Assembly: GCF_000213175.1 (NCBI RefSeq)
Contig: NW_009799179.1
Location: 6,867,981-6,931,980, forward strand
Reading direction: 5' to 3'
DNA: 64,000 nt
DNA from: Neurospora tetrasperma FGSC 2508
Lineage: Eukaryota > Ascomycota > Sordariomycetes > Sordariales > Sordariaceae
Part shown: in pieces, positions 23,821 through 36,268 of the stretch
Position numbering within the stretch: position 1 is the first letter of the stretch
Layout of the letters: each line of letters opens with the position of its first letter
The notes under the pieces: generated by a model
Database searches by the model: none
Told to the model about the DNA's origin: nothing
Seen by the model: only the letters and a program-made list of their open reading frames with translations
Translations under genes and position numbers: made by a program

Positions 23821-26272
23821 CTAGTCATTCTCCAACGTGACAGCGCTGTAGATTTCCTTCTTCTCAATCTGAAGTCGAGCGTGCATTCGCATAAGACTCT
23901 CCACCTTCTCTGATGAAGGGTCTTCCGCACTACTGACCTCACGGTGCAATGCCTCGTACCGGGTATATGCGCGTTTGAACTTTTCGGCCCTGCTGAGGAG
24001 ATCTGGGTCGAGGCGTGGGCGCTTGGAGCCGATATTGCCGGATGCATAATCGGACGGCGCAGGACGTTTCTTGCTTCTAGATCCAACGTCTCCATTGACA
24101 CTGCCGGCATTGCTGCTTGCGCTACTAACGATAACCTCACGGTCACGCTCGCGCTCGCGCTCCCGTTTCTGAGGCCTCGATACGATGGCCCGGCGATCTT
24201 CCTCGTTATCCGACGCGTTGGTAAGCGGAGATGAGGCCAATGGCGAAGATTTCTGGGGACTGGCAAACTTGCCCTTTGCAAATGTGCTGCCAGATTTAGT
24301 CGTAGCGTCAGGTCTTGCTTTGGGCTTTGGCACTGGCTTGACACGCTGGCTAAGCGGAGTTCCGGAGCTGGAACTTTCGTCGTCCTCTGGATCCCGCGGG
24401 CGTTTCGACACCATCGGCTTGGTGGTTTTGGGAATGGGTTGAGCCCGAATTGTATCTCTGGTCTCCTCCACCTTCTTCTTCCCAACAGCTCTGATCGGAG
24501 CGGCCTTTGGCTTCTGTTTAGTCTTTGGGCTTGGGGCCTCAATTGATTTTGCTGCTGTCTTGTATTTCTCCACGGGAGGACCAGACTTCTTAGTACCAGG
24601 TGCAGGCGCAGCAACTCCTTGAGTCCTTCCTAAGCTCTTCGAAAGAGGCACTTCGTCTTCGTCTGAATCGGAATCCGTGATGATCTCCTTGGAAAGAATG
24701 CGCCCCCCCTTAGCGGCAGGACCCTTTGACCCTGTGACCTTTGTAGGAGCCACCTTCGGTGAGGCCATCCTAGGCGATGCCACCTTTGAAGCTGTTGCCT
24801 TGGCAGCACTCGGCCTGCCCGGCTTTTTGGCATTTGCGATTGCTGTGGCAAGACGCTTGGCCTGCGCAACCGAAGCCGACACTTTCTTCTTGGTCACGCC
24901 TGTCTGAGAGTTGGACCGCGACATCGGCTCTCCCTTCTCCGTCTCTGCACCGCTAGGGCTGGCAGTTCCTGTGATTCGGTTTGGGGTCGGAACGGTTTGA
25001 CTGTTCTTGGCGATAGTGGCATGAAGCTTGCTCAGGCAAATACCCTTTCCGCGTTCTCCCTTGGGAAGCAACTTCTGCCACAGCGGATCCGAAATACCCA
25101 ACCGCATGCGATCATACTGTTTGATGGCGTTGTCGATCGCTTTTTGGCGGTCTTCGTCCGTGGCGTAGGCATACTCAAAGACATCCAGCTCTTTCCAATA
25201 CATTTTCTTAAGAACCCATTTTTGCTCATCCGAGTCAAAGTCAGCCACCTTGTTGAGAATCGGGTGGAATTCTTGCTCATCTCCGTCGTATCTCTCAAGA
25301 AGTTCCTCGAATGTTAGGTTTTGGGCAGCAAGCTCGTGGATGATGGGGAATTTCTGTTGCTTCAATCGGTCACCAGGGCCGTTACTGGTAGGACCCAGGG
25401 AAGGTGAACCAAGCCCACTCAACGCAGGACTGACAGAAATCGACCGAGACGAGCCATTGGTCTGTGACCCCAGGAGTCTTGCCTTGCCGGGGTTGATTTT
25501 GGCACCCTTTTTGGAAGGCAGTCCCTCGACGATCAAAGCGCTAGAGACCATGTTAGTCACAGGCTCACGAGTGGTTCACCTTGGGAACACGTACGAGTTC
25601 TCTCGCTTATCTGCCTCAACCTTGGCGAAGGAATTCTTTAGGTTTTCGACTGCCCCTTCGATACCGTTGGAAGGTTTGGTGGTTTGAGTCGCCTTGCGAG
25701 CCTTGGCCCTTTTGTAGTAGTCAAAGATTGACATGACTGGTCCCAAGACTCGTTGACCTCTAGTTGGCTTGTTTGGGTTGGTGTAGAACAACTCGTAGTC
25801 CACTGGTTCTGTTAAAAGCTCGGGCTGGAGAGGTACTTCCTGATCTTCAATGAGGATTGCCTGGCGTGAAACGGTTAACGGTGAGTAAGTAATGAGGATA
25901 GGTGGGGAGGAGAGCCGACAGAAGAGGCGCGGGGTAGGACGGCAACACAACAATAGACTGAACAGCTATTGAGTATTGAGCATGTTCTGGGTTTGGGGTA
26001 GAGACCGAGGCGCTCTTGAGTGGCAGGTACAATAGCAATAGACCATGCATTTGTTCCTGAAAAATCTGAGGGCAAGGTGACGAGAGGCTCAACAAACTTA
26101 CCGGATCGTCACTCAGTGACAACTGAAGCTTGCCCCCATTCTGTGCGCTCTCAATCATCTGCGCAACGAGTTTAGCGGACAAGGGCACCGCAAATGCGTG
26201 CGTCGATCGCCGAGCTGCTGCTTCGGTCGGACCTTCAAGGAGAAGGCCATTGTCGGGTATTGCCAACGACAT
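23821..26272 (-). CDS. ell1: ELL-family RNA polymerase II elongation factor
   Basis: Probable fungal ELL, which suppresses pausing of RNA polymerase II in the nucleus. Three exons give 718 aa: 26102-26272, 25595-25860 and 23821-25540. Introns are 241 nt (25861-26101, GTAAGT) and 54 nt (25541-25594, GTACGT). The first junction reads LSLSDDP|AILIEDQEVPLQ, in phase 0, and restores an ELL-like N-terminal beta region. A winged-helix-like block lies at about 208-320 (FPIIHELAAQNLTFEELLER, VADFDSDEQKWVLKKMYWKE, YDRMRLGISDPLWQKLLP, GICLSKLHATIA). A long basic, Ser/Pro/Lys-rich linker follows. The C-terminal ~50 residues (RAEKFKRAYTRYEALHREVS to RLQIEKKEIYSAV) resemble the occludin/ELL helical domain. 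Start ATG at 26272. The assignment rests on remembered motifs, so the family is likely but not certain. Confidence 0.77.
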
Positions 26273-29151
26273 CTTGGATAGATTCACTCGAGCACAAATG
26301 CGCGTCCACCACAATCCCTCCTCTTGTCTTTCGTCTTTCCTGCTACAGGCTCTCTCCTCCTTCGCTACTCCTATGTGTATGACCCGATACTAGATACGGC
26401 GGGGTTCCCGCACTGGAGCGGTGGCTTGAGGTCTTGTGCGGAAAGTGACAATTGTCCAGCGCCAAAAATTGTGACGGATTTCTGAGGATCGCCGAGTGTC
26501 GTATGGTACGGTATAGTGGTATACTCAATGAGCGGATGAGCAGGGTGTTGGGTTTCGCTTCATCGTCCTCGCGTGGACTCGTTGGGCTTGGGACCAGGGG
26601 GTCGATCGTCGTCGGATGTGGTAAGATGCGACTTGAACAAGCACTCGGGGTGTTAGACTTGATTTTTTTTGTTTTTTTTTAGAAGAGCCGATAGGCGAGA
26701 GCAAGGGAAGATTCAACGTCAACGGCCCGGGAAGTTGCAAGGAAGAGAATGCAGACGGTGAGGGTGCCGTGCTCTCGGATGAAAAGGGCGGCGTGAGGGG
26801 GAATGACAACAGCGAACCTTCAAGGCTAACACAAGCGAGAACGGGGCGGAAGCCGTAACCGAAGTCGAATTACCTAGTGACAAGGCGCACACAAGAGAGG
26901 CAGAGGCGAGGCACCCAAGAGTGACAGCAACTGGCCCTGGACGACAGCATCAGTCGACGACAGGCAGGCGAGCGAAAGGAGGACGATTTGACTAAAGCAC
27001 GGCGTAACGTGGAAGAGAACCCGGCCGACGAGAACGTGAACCTGGCAGAGGGAGGGCGGAGGTCAAGGACGGGAGACAGGTTGGGAGTGGAAGCGAAGTG
27101 GTGAGAGTGGAGAATGGAAGTGGTTGCAGGAGGATAGGTACCCACCCTGTTCACAGAAGGGTAGGTACCTCTTACCTAGTGTGGAATACTCACAGCAGGG
27201 TTACACTACACTTTTGGTGTACAAGTGCTGAGAGGTGCCCTGGTCCTACTGGGGCGTCCGGGGAGCACGGGGTGCACGGGGTACCTCGATGGATCTCCTG
27301 CTATGATCGAAAGTGTACATGGAACGGGCGGATGGGAACGAAACGAAGTGGAAGTAACTCAAAAGGCAGGAATCACGCTAGCCTGGGTGGGCTCACAACG
27401 ACCGGACAGTGTAAAGTATTTTCCCTCACTCCATCGGTAGAGGTGCAATGTGGGCAGTGGTACTTTCCCTTGGGCTGGCTGGAAATAGCCTAACCGCAGC
27501 GCTTGCGACATACACTACAACGGACCACCTCATCCGTCCTTTGTTGTCGGCCAGTCGTGATCAGGGCCGCGGCTCTCACAACCCTTTATTTCACCCTAAA
27601 CTTGTGCCTCTTGCGATTGAGTATGGTTTGGTTCTTTTTGCTGCGGCAATCTGGGATTGCTGCCAATCTGCTGTTAATGGCGCAAAGGCAAATGACGCAA
27701 CACAAGGCTTGATGTGACTGGCGCAAACCAGAGGACAAGCAAAAGCAGAAGTATATTCTAGAGGTGGAATTCCACTTGGTCCGGTACAGTTGAACGACCC
27801 CTACGTACCTCTAGTGATATGGTCTGACGGGAGGTAAGGCGGTATCGCCAGGTACACGGTGGGCCGCCCCATTCAATCCTCACTGCATTGTCCAGCCACG
27901 AGCCACCTCAGCTCAGGGCACCGCCGGGCAGCACACCCACGGAGCCACGCAACAATAGAGCTGGCGATGCGCGAGGTGGGCCACAGCACCTGCACTTCTT
28001 CCCTCCTGTCTGACGCTTCCCCTCTTGCTGCGCAAAGTCCTCTCTAAGTCAAGGCTTCAAGCCATTCACAAAGAGACGGGAGAGAATCACTCACCACTCT
28101 TGGCCAAGCGCCATCTCGTGTCTGACAGGGGACAGGGGTTGCGGGTGAGCAGCAACTTGCATGCGCCAGAGCAGCTCAAAGCCCGGCATCATGCCCGCAT
28201 TTGCGAATCGACACAGAAAAGAACAAGAAGGAACAGCCATGTTCTTCATGTCAAACTCACGCCTGGCGCTGTTCTCTTTCGTCGACTTTTGGTTTCTTTG
28301 CTATGAGTAGTATTGGCTATATATGCATGGTAGGTAGCGGAGCACTAAGGCCGGTATATACCGGGCCTGTCGTGAAGGATACGACGATACCAAGGAACGG
28401 ACAATGGTTGCAAGAAGTACGTGCGTACCCTTTGGGTCTTGGGCCATCCCAATTGAGGGATCTTTCCTCGACGTGGGCTTGCAGGGCGAACGACCGGAAC
28501 TTGTGTTCTACACCAGTTTGGACTTGCGAATGCTACCCAACCGCCGTCCACGCTCACGTTCGATGGATGTCCTGATCAGCTCTTCCGTTGTGCGGGACGG
28601 GGGTACGGCTATCGCTTCCTCCGCTGATCCTTTTGCATGTTAACGTAACACCCACACGTTGATTTTGACTTTGGAATCCCCCTAAGAAACCATCGACGAT
28701 GATCAAGTCAACAGCAGCTCCGAGTCGCAAGTTGGCCAGCGAGAATTACCAAGTCATACGGACGCCGGCATTTTTTGCCTTTCTGAAGCACGAAGCAGCT
28801 GCTTCGCTTCCTGTTAGGCCGGTTCTACATGCCCTTGCCTAGCTCACTCCGCACATCTCCCAGGCAAGCGTGGTCTGACTGTCGACCTTTGAGCCTAGAG
28901 CACCATCCATATGGGTCTCGCGGTGATGCACATCAGTTTTGCCTCTTTGCTCCAACACAAGGTGCAAAACACAATGGAAAGCATCGATGGTGGATAGAGG
29001 TATTTTACTTAAAACGCCTACAACGTACTGCAACGGCCTTTTAAAACTGTGCAAGTTGCTTGTGGCTCTGGCCTTGCCCGGCCGCCAAGTTTCATCGCGG
29101 CTCTGTACCTATTTTGGCTCGCCAAGTTCCAGAGGGCCCACTGCAGCCAAC
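26273..29151. other. Gene-poor stretch, left part
   Basis: Upstream flank of the ELL gene and then about 2.9 kb with no recognisable gene; frames reach about 131 codons but overlap and lack motifs. TAGGTACC-type palindromes occur at 27136-27180. Confidence 0.5.
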
Positions 29152-29154
29152 TAA
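29152..29154 (+). repeat. MITE target-site duplication TAA, left
   Basis: TAA directly before the first G of the element; the same TAA follows its last C at 29746-29748. Confidence 0.85.
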
Positions 29155-29189
29155 GGGCGTGTTTGGATACTCTGAAATGGGGCTCTGAA
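29155..29189 (+). repeat. MITE left terminal inverted repeat
   Basis: 35 bases exactly complementary to 29711-29745. Confidence 0.93.
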
Positions 29190-29710
29190 ACGTTATTCTG
29201 AAATGGCATTTCAGAGGAAGTGCACAGACCCTTCTGAACCAGATTTTGGCAATGAATGCCAAGACCGAGAGCTCCCATTTGATCCCATTCAGAGTGACAT
29301 TTCAGAGTGCCGTTTGGTATTCCCCAACTCTGAAATTCTCACATTTATTTATCTATAATCAATTAAATCTTCTTATATACCTTCTTTCATATCTTCTTAT
29401 ATACCTTCTCACTTTTTCTTTTTTAAAATAAAAGTATAGTTGCTGTTGTAGTTGATTAAAGGTAGAGGTAGTGATGAGGGTTGTCACGTGTTGTCAAAGA
29501 TGTGTGGAATTTCCAGTTCAGAGCGACATTTCAGGAGCCTTTTGGGCTCTGAACGAAAAAGACGGACTTCAGAGTAATCTACGGTTTCTGATTGGCTCAA
29601 AGTCAAAAGTGGAGACGCCCATTTCAGAACCCCAGTTTTCCAGCAATTTCAGAGCCAGTCCATTTCAGAGCGCTCCCAAACAGCGCTCTTAAATTTTCGA
29701 CTCTGAAGAC

Positions 29711-29745
29711 TTCAGAGCCCCATTTCAGAGTATCCAAACACGCCC
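29711..29745 (-). repeat. MITE right terminal inverted repeat
   Basis: 35 bases exactly complementary to 29155-29189, followed by TAA at 29746-29748. Confidence 0.93.
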
Positions 29746-29748
29746 TAA

Positions 29749-32700
29749 CTGTTGAGGCCTCTGAATCACGGCGCTTTCAAACTTGCGTGGAAATTGGCAA
29801 AACCCCTTCGCGATTCTGTCACCACGAGAATGGCGAGTAATCTATTGTAACTACGCTCTCAATAATCCAATGCCATATCAACCCAGCATCTTTTAGTTAT
29901 GATACCCTTTTCCTCATACTTGATTCTTCATGCTGACGACGAGCACAAGTTCGCATCTCACTAGATAGTGGGGTATCTCTACACTACTAGTGTAAATAGT
30001 AGTAGGCTCACAGCAAGGAGCTTCTCTTCATTAGGCCCGGAACCCCAGCCGATCCCGCTTTCGGGGCAATCCGCTCCAAGCGATGAAAATCATCCGCCCA
30101 TTCACACACACACAATACCCGCCGACCAGTGACATCGTGCTGTGCCGCGGCACCGATCCCTCGCAACCCAGATCCCATTGATCTAATACAATGCTCTGAG
30201 AGATGACCCTCGAGAAGCAATTTGGGAACGATGATGAGAACTCTTTCACTTCAAGTTGAATATTCAGCCGTGTATACTATTGAGAGGAATTGGGATGGCC
30301 TCCGCGAGGCTCGCAAGTGCCCAGGACAGAGAGTGGTTGGCGGCGTTCTGTTGCGGCGAGACTCGTAGTTCAGGGCTGCAGACATGAGGCAGCAGCCGGC
30401 ACCTTAACGCAAAATAGCCGACTGGTAAGTGAGTCGTGGGCGTTCTCAACTCCGGAGGGTTTTATCAGCAAGCCTTTCCGCTGTAATCGCGCAAGAGGCG
30501 TTTTTCTTTTTTCTTTTCCTTGTTGTTGGGTGGAGGGATCGGCTTTTTAATGGCCTGAATATCAATCAAACTTTAATGATATTCTCCGCGCTTGAAAATC
30601 CATGGGGGGTTTAGATTGGACCTGTCGTTGATGCGCTAATTGCCTATTCTGCTCACGCGGCTATGCCATAGTCTCAGTCTCTTTATACAAATCTAAAGAA
30701 ACATACATGGCCGGCGGAGAATTACGTCAGTCCGGGTTTGTGAAAGTGTCCACCTTGAACCTACACAGTTAAGCAATACTCCATATCGCTGCTGCCCTGG
30801 CGAGTCCCTGGCTTCTTCTGTCAAACCGCGCAGTCCCTCACAACAACCAATGTCAGGCTCGCCTAATCAGTAGAGGTCAACTAGGTAATCGAAAGTTGAA
30901 ACAAATCTCAAACAGATTCACAAATCGCTATCCCGGGTTCCGAGTCGTTCGCGCGAGAAGTGATGCCCGGGCAGACAAGCGTGCGCCGTAGCTATTTCTA
31001 CTTACCTGTGTCTCAACTTCAACGCAAGCGACCTCCCTGCCAATTCAAGAAACACTGAACCACGCAGTTCTAGCTACACCGCATACCTAACCACGACCCA
31101 ACCACCGTAAGGGCCCACGAGTTAGTGTTCCCCCAGGTCCCTAGAGGTAGTCAATCATTCAGAAATCCCGCGACACCCAAAGGGCTAAGGGCCAAGGACA
31201 AGTCGATGAACGATGTGCCCGGTGTGCCGTGTGCCGTGTGCCCGGAAACGTACAGCGCAGCAGGACGATATGACACGCTTCTACCTACCTCACGTAGGTA
31301 TACAGAAGGCAAGCCCTTTGGTTAAAAACGGGGGAGCCGAGAGGGCAGTGAGCTCCTGGCTCACTGGGTCGCACAGCAGCATCTCTACAAGGCACCACTC
31401 TTCCAAGTGCCAGACAGGAGGAAGTGGTTGAAACTGAATCGAGATATATTACTCCGGTTAAAGACTATTTGGCTCATCGGTAGTGGTCGTGGCGGCTGAC
31501 GTTGAGGACCGGCGTTTGGGAAGACCCTAACCTATGGGACTTGACTCCAAGAGGAGAAGGATCGGGTAGAAATGGAGGGTGACCACCCCCTTCTATCCCT
31601 ATAGCGATGATGGTATGGTCCGAGTGTCTGGCATAGCATACATACGCTTTACCTAGATGTACAACACGCCGGTGCCGCAACCTCGAGTTGTGCTTGGGTA
31701 GTGAGCTTCAAAAAGGGAAGGCGTTTCACCCGGTTCGTCGCCTATCTCGCGCTGTGGAATCGTGCCTGTGGCTTGCTATTTCATGGTGGATAGGTAGGCA
31801 AGACGGCGAGCGGAAGGGCTGACTGGTAAGGCAAGAAAAACAATCATCTGATCTGTCATGTAACGTAAATACTTCTGCGCAGCAGAAACGACAACCCTAC
31901 TTTGGGTATCATGACAAGTTGCAAGTTGACTGGGTATATGCGGGTATGTTAACCCTCCAGATTGCCGTGAACCGATTCTCTGCGTGTCTTGCCATCCTAG
32001 GATGGACCAGAATGTTGAAGAGCGATGATTGAAGGATTTGCTTGTAGTAGTATACACTACAGCATTGCCTTGTTCATATCACTTTCCTTTGCCAGAGCCA
32101 ACTCATGTCATCTGTTTACCTACATGCACCAATCACAGAGGCATGATCACCGTGTGATCGTCTTGACAGTGTAGCCCAGGATGTTACCTATGTATTGCCT
32201 GGTACACCATTGGGCTTCTAGGATCATTTCGACTTCTCCAACGGCACATCACCGCAGTTGCGTGCTGATTCATCGCCATTGCCGGCTTTCCCCTGTCGTT
32301 TCACCAGGTACTTGGCACTGGGTGGTATAAGGGGTTTAGCTTGCATAACACATTTTCACATACTGCATCATCTCACGTTTATATCTCCAAGATGTAACCT
32401 AGGTAGGCGTGGTGTCAGCGTTCACCACATCATGTGCTTGTAAGAAGAACGAGCATCAAAGGGTAGACGACTACGGAGTTGCTCGAGTTGCAACAATGCG
32501 TGTCATTTTTCCAGCAAAAAGTGATATTCATTTACATGCGGTATCTTTTCCATCGCTGCATATGTAAATGTTCCCTGGAGTTTCCCTGTTTCGGACAAAA
32601 GCCTGGCTTGGTCGTTGCAATGAGGTCTTCCGCCCCCACGAATTGTATGTCCCACCGTCTCACTCTTCTCTTGGCTATAACTGACTGATAGCTCCCGTGT

Positions 32701-34094
32701 GGCAAAGCTGTTTGGTATCTCAAAGGGAAATGTACTGCCTGTTCTTTGGGAAACAACTGCTTCGGTTGGAAAGGCTAAGAAAAAAATAGGCAGGAATCAT
32801 GGTATTCGTACGCCATAGCGCACATCCCATTTGACTGTCAAGCCTATTCTTGTCAGACTCGTCAGGCGTGAATATTGCTTTTACTGTAACCTGACTTTAA
32901 GGTCGTATCTAGTGAGTGCTTGCACATACTTCCTTGACAAGCTGATACGTTCATGTAGTACACATCATATAATAGAAACTAAAATTATACAGGCAAGTGA
33001 CAACCCAGGGCAAAGCAGAGCGGAACGTGTTCAGAGAACATGTTCGATTGAAGAAACGAACATCGTACTACATGTTACGGCTCAACCGTTCTGGCAAACT
33101 ACGTTGTCATTCATGGCTATGTCGGTTGTTGTTCCCGGTGTGTTTACTCTCTTGAAACCGATTGAACCGCTTCTACTTCCGGGACATGTTCCCAACTCGC
33201 GCGTGGTCTTAATGAGAACCATGCCATGTGCTCTTCCCATTTGCGGTCATCAAGTGGATATACCTAGAGGTAAGGCACCGATCAGTCTCTCGCTTAGGTA
33301 GTTCCTGGGTTGTTGTCGTCACTGGCGCAACACTTGTTCCCGTTCCTAATCCCAAGCGGATCACTGTGGTTAATTCACCCCTGCTTCCCCGCGATTTCCC
33401 CTTGTCTAGCTTGGAGTTTAGCGCCCATTTTAACGGGGGTGGATTGTCAGCGCCGGATCGTAGGAGAAGCTTAGCGGAAGCAAAGATGGCAAGATGTGAT
33501 CGTAAGATACGATATATATTCCTGACTCGACCTTTCTTAGGATGTAGGTCGACTGTCCTTACCGTCAGTCTCCCTACTGGAAGTGCGGCATGGGAGGGGG
33601 TGGGTAGGTGGGTAGCATTATATACCTCTCCTAGCATGCGTGTCTTACCACGTACGCTCTACATTTTCCTACTTATCTATTGTGTACCTTGCATACGTAT
33701 GTCTCGTGCGTTCTTTTCCGGAGTCGAAGTGGGCTTCGTTAGTCATTTGACCGACGAGATAGTCTGGCATTTCTTCATCTTGGTTTCCTCACGATGATTG
33801 TGAAGCTTATAGCTTGACCGACCATCTGTCATTCCCTCCATGGTGCACCGTAAATGTGTTTAGTAGAGGTGATGGCGGGCATCAGACAGAAGTTCTTCGA
33901 CTCTTCACTACATGTGATCAATTTGGAAGTCAGGATACATAGTTGACGGAAGGGGAGCACGAGTGAAATTGGAGTATTGAACCGGGGACCTGGACTTTCT
34001 GCGGGAAGAAGACATTCACCGATCTGCGGCCGCCAAGCCAGAAGTGGACCAGTATCGGCTCCACTTTGATCTTTGGTGAGATCCCGGGCGATGG

Positions 34095-34097
<3 letters not shown>
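29749..34097. other. Gene-poor stretch, right part
   Basis: About 4.3 kb with no recognisable gene. The longest frames (for example + strand 33228-33797, 189 codons starting at a non-ATG codon) carry no known motif and overlap frames on the other strand. TAGGTA-type motifs occur near 31286, 32395 and 33249. Confidence 0.5.
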
Positions 34098-34128
<31 letters not shown>

Positions 34129-34219
34129 AACCAACCCCCCCCCCGGGGGGGGTTTTTTCCCCCCCTTTTTTAAGGGTTTTTTCCCCCGTTTTTTTGAAAA
34201 ATAAAAAACCCTTTAAAAC
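34098..34219. other. Homopolymer-like low-quality contig end
   Basis: A run of about 30 G is followed by blocks of C, G, T and A homopolymers (CCCC, GGGG, TTTT, CCCC, TTTT), ending at the N run. Real fungal DNA rarely looks like this, so I read it as a sequencing or assembly artefact. Confidence 0.8.
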
Positions 34220-34949
34220 NNNNNNNNNNNNNNNNNNNNNNNNNNNNNNNNNNNNNNNNNNNNNNNNNNNNNNNNNNNNNNNNNNNNNNNNNNNNNNNNN
34301 NNNNNNNNNNNNNNNNNNNNNNNNNNNNNNNNNNNNNNNNNNNNNNNNNNNNNNNNNNNNNNNNNNNNNNNNNNNNNNNNNNNNNNNNNNNNNNNNNNNN
34401 NNNNNNNNNNNNNNNNNNNNNNNNNNNNNNNNNNNNNNNNNNNNNNNNNNNNNNNNNNNNNNNNNNNNNNNNNNNNNNNNNNNNNNNNNNNNNNNNNNNN
34501 NNNNNNNNNNNNNNNNNNNNNNNNNNNNNNNNNNNNNNNNNNNNNNNNNNNNNNNNNNNNNNNNNNNNNNNNNNNNNNNNNNNNNNNNNNNNNNNNNNNN
34601 NNNNNNNNNNNNNNNNNNNNNNNNNNNNNNNNNNNNNNNNNNNNNNNNNNNNNNNNNNNNNNNNNNNNNNNNNNNNNNNNNNNNNNNNNNNNNNNNNNNN
34701 NNNNNNNNNNNNNNNNNNNNNNNNNNNNNNNNNNNNNNNNNNNNNNNNNNNNNNNNNNNNNNNNNNNNNNNNNNNNNNNNNNNNNNNNNNNNNNNNNNNN
34801 NNNNNNNNNNNNNNNNNNNNNNNNNNNNNNNNNNNNNNNNNNNNNNNNNNNNNNNNNNNNNNNNNNNNNNNNNNNNNNNNNNNNNNNNNNNNNNNNNNNN
34901 NNNNNNNNNNNNNNNNNNNNNNNNNNNNNNNNNNNNNNNNNNNNNNNNN
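34220..34949. other. Assembly gap (730 N)
   Basis: Run of N between the homopolymer blocks and unique sequence at 34950. Confidence 0.98.
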
Positions 34950-36268
34950 GGGAACCCAACCACCACCCGATCTGGCTATTGTCTCCACCTTCTTCTATCG
35001 TTCTCTTCCTCGTCTTCTTCGCAGTTTGAACAGCTCGTTGAACCTTGCATGTGGATGAAGTTGGCAGAAATCAATGTCATTATTGGCGATCACGCAGGTC
35101 ATTTGCTAACTGAAGCTCAACCCCACCATGCCCGTCGAAAAGAAGAATATAGATAGTCAGACAAGTTCTCTTGATCGAAAGCTACCAGTGTCGGGGTTAG
35201 AGGCCTCAGCCGGCTAGCGATGCCGTCGCATGGCTGGCTGAATGAGATTTCAATTTCATTCCATGGTAAGGTGTGGCGAGCAACAGACCGACTACGCACT
35301 GGAGAAGGCGCCGTTACGGTTGCACATTCCTCTGCAGCACCCTTCCTCCTCTCCCCGTGACTCGGCCAAGACAGGCAAGGTTATGCCTCGTTTAGCTCGG
35401 TGCGTTGTCTCTTGTTCACCTGGCCGGAGCTTCCGATAGTGAAACGGGACAAAACAGCTGTTGATGGGAAAGAACTGAAACAGCCCTGTATTGTTCTCAA
35501 AGCACAACAGTGTCAGTGGGTATGGCGGCCGAATGATCTTGTCTGTTCGAGTTTGAAGCGTGCTGATGATTTCCCGCAAAGGGTTATCACTATTGAAAAT
35601 ACTTTAGGTTGCGCGGATATCCAGACACTTGAGCCTGCTTTTCCTTGCAGCTTCACTTTAGCGGTATTGTGTGCATAGGAGACAGGCCACGGGGTACGAA
35701 GTTCACGTTATGGTGGTGACGGATTTCTGACGGGAGGAAGTATAGTGCGAGTGTGTGAAAAATATTGGAGAGAGGATGCTACGATCTGATCTTGGGCGTG
35801 ATTCAAGATGGGGAAAGAAGAGATTGAGATTGGGTTTGGAAAGAGGGGGTATAGACTGTGTTACCCTGGTTCTACTACGTACATGGAATATAAGCAGCGT
35901 TGGCTTGTTCGGGTGATGAACAACGGTCTAATTCGAGATCAAATTGTTCAATGGTTTGTCAAGCGGTCAGGTAGTTGTTTGTCATCATTATCATAAGGAC
36001 ATCTACATGGATCGGGCAAATCCATGTCATCTCGTTCATTGCGATGCTGTCTTTCCTTGTGTGCTTGCATGTTGAAAGTGATATTGTCCATTGAAAAAAG
36101 CCTCTCAACACTAACATTTGAGTCTATAAGCAGTCTATCTACATATATCTAGTATCTATATGATTATTAGGTCTTGTTCTAAGCTTTATAACCGATGAAG
36201 AACCACCCACAGCGGTGTCAGCTTTCTCAATCCGCGCCGCTCCCTCAACTATAGCATGCAGCCGATGG
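34950..36268. other. Intergenic, 3' flank of rrg1
   Basis: About 1.3 kb after the gap; no supported gene. It includes the downstream flank of the methyltransferase gene. Confidence 0.5.

Larger units (their letters stand above)
29155..29745 (+). mobile_element. PIF/Harbinger-like MITE, 591 bp, intact ends
   Basis: Non-autonomous DNA transposon. Perfect 35-bp terminal inverted repeats start GGGCGTGTTTGGATACTCTG (29155-29189 and 29711-29745) and are flanked by a TAA duplication. A GGGCGTGTTTGG-like tip with a 3-bp TWA target is the hallmark of the PIF/Harbinger (Tourist) group. The interior has no transposase frame. It holds several copies of CATTTCAGAG / CTCTGAAATG on both strands, including a perfect 9-bp-arm palindrome at 29197-29215, and an AT-rich core at about 29338-29460. 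The perfect ends and lack of AT-bias at the termini suggest a recent or low-copy insertion not heavily hit by RIP. Confidence 0.88.

Noticed and set aside
25861-26101. An extra small exon in the ELL gene between the GTAAGT donor at 26101 and the acceptor at 25861 (reading IFQEQMHG or a similar frame)
   Set aside because: Joining exon 1 directly to the AILIEDQEV exon keeps phase 0 and matches the expected ELL beta-strand pattern; the internal frames do not.
33228-33797. A 189-codon open frame on the plus strand
   Set aside because: It starts at a non-ATG codon, overlaps a 142-codon frame on the other strand and has no recognisable motif or splice pattern.
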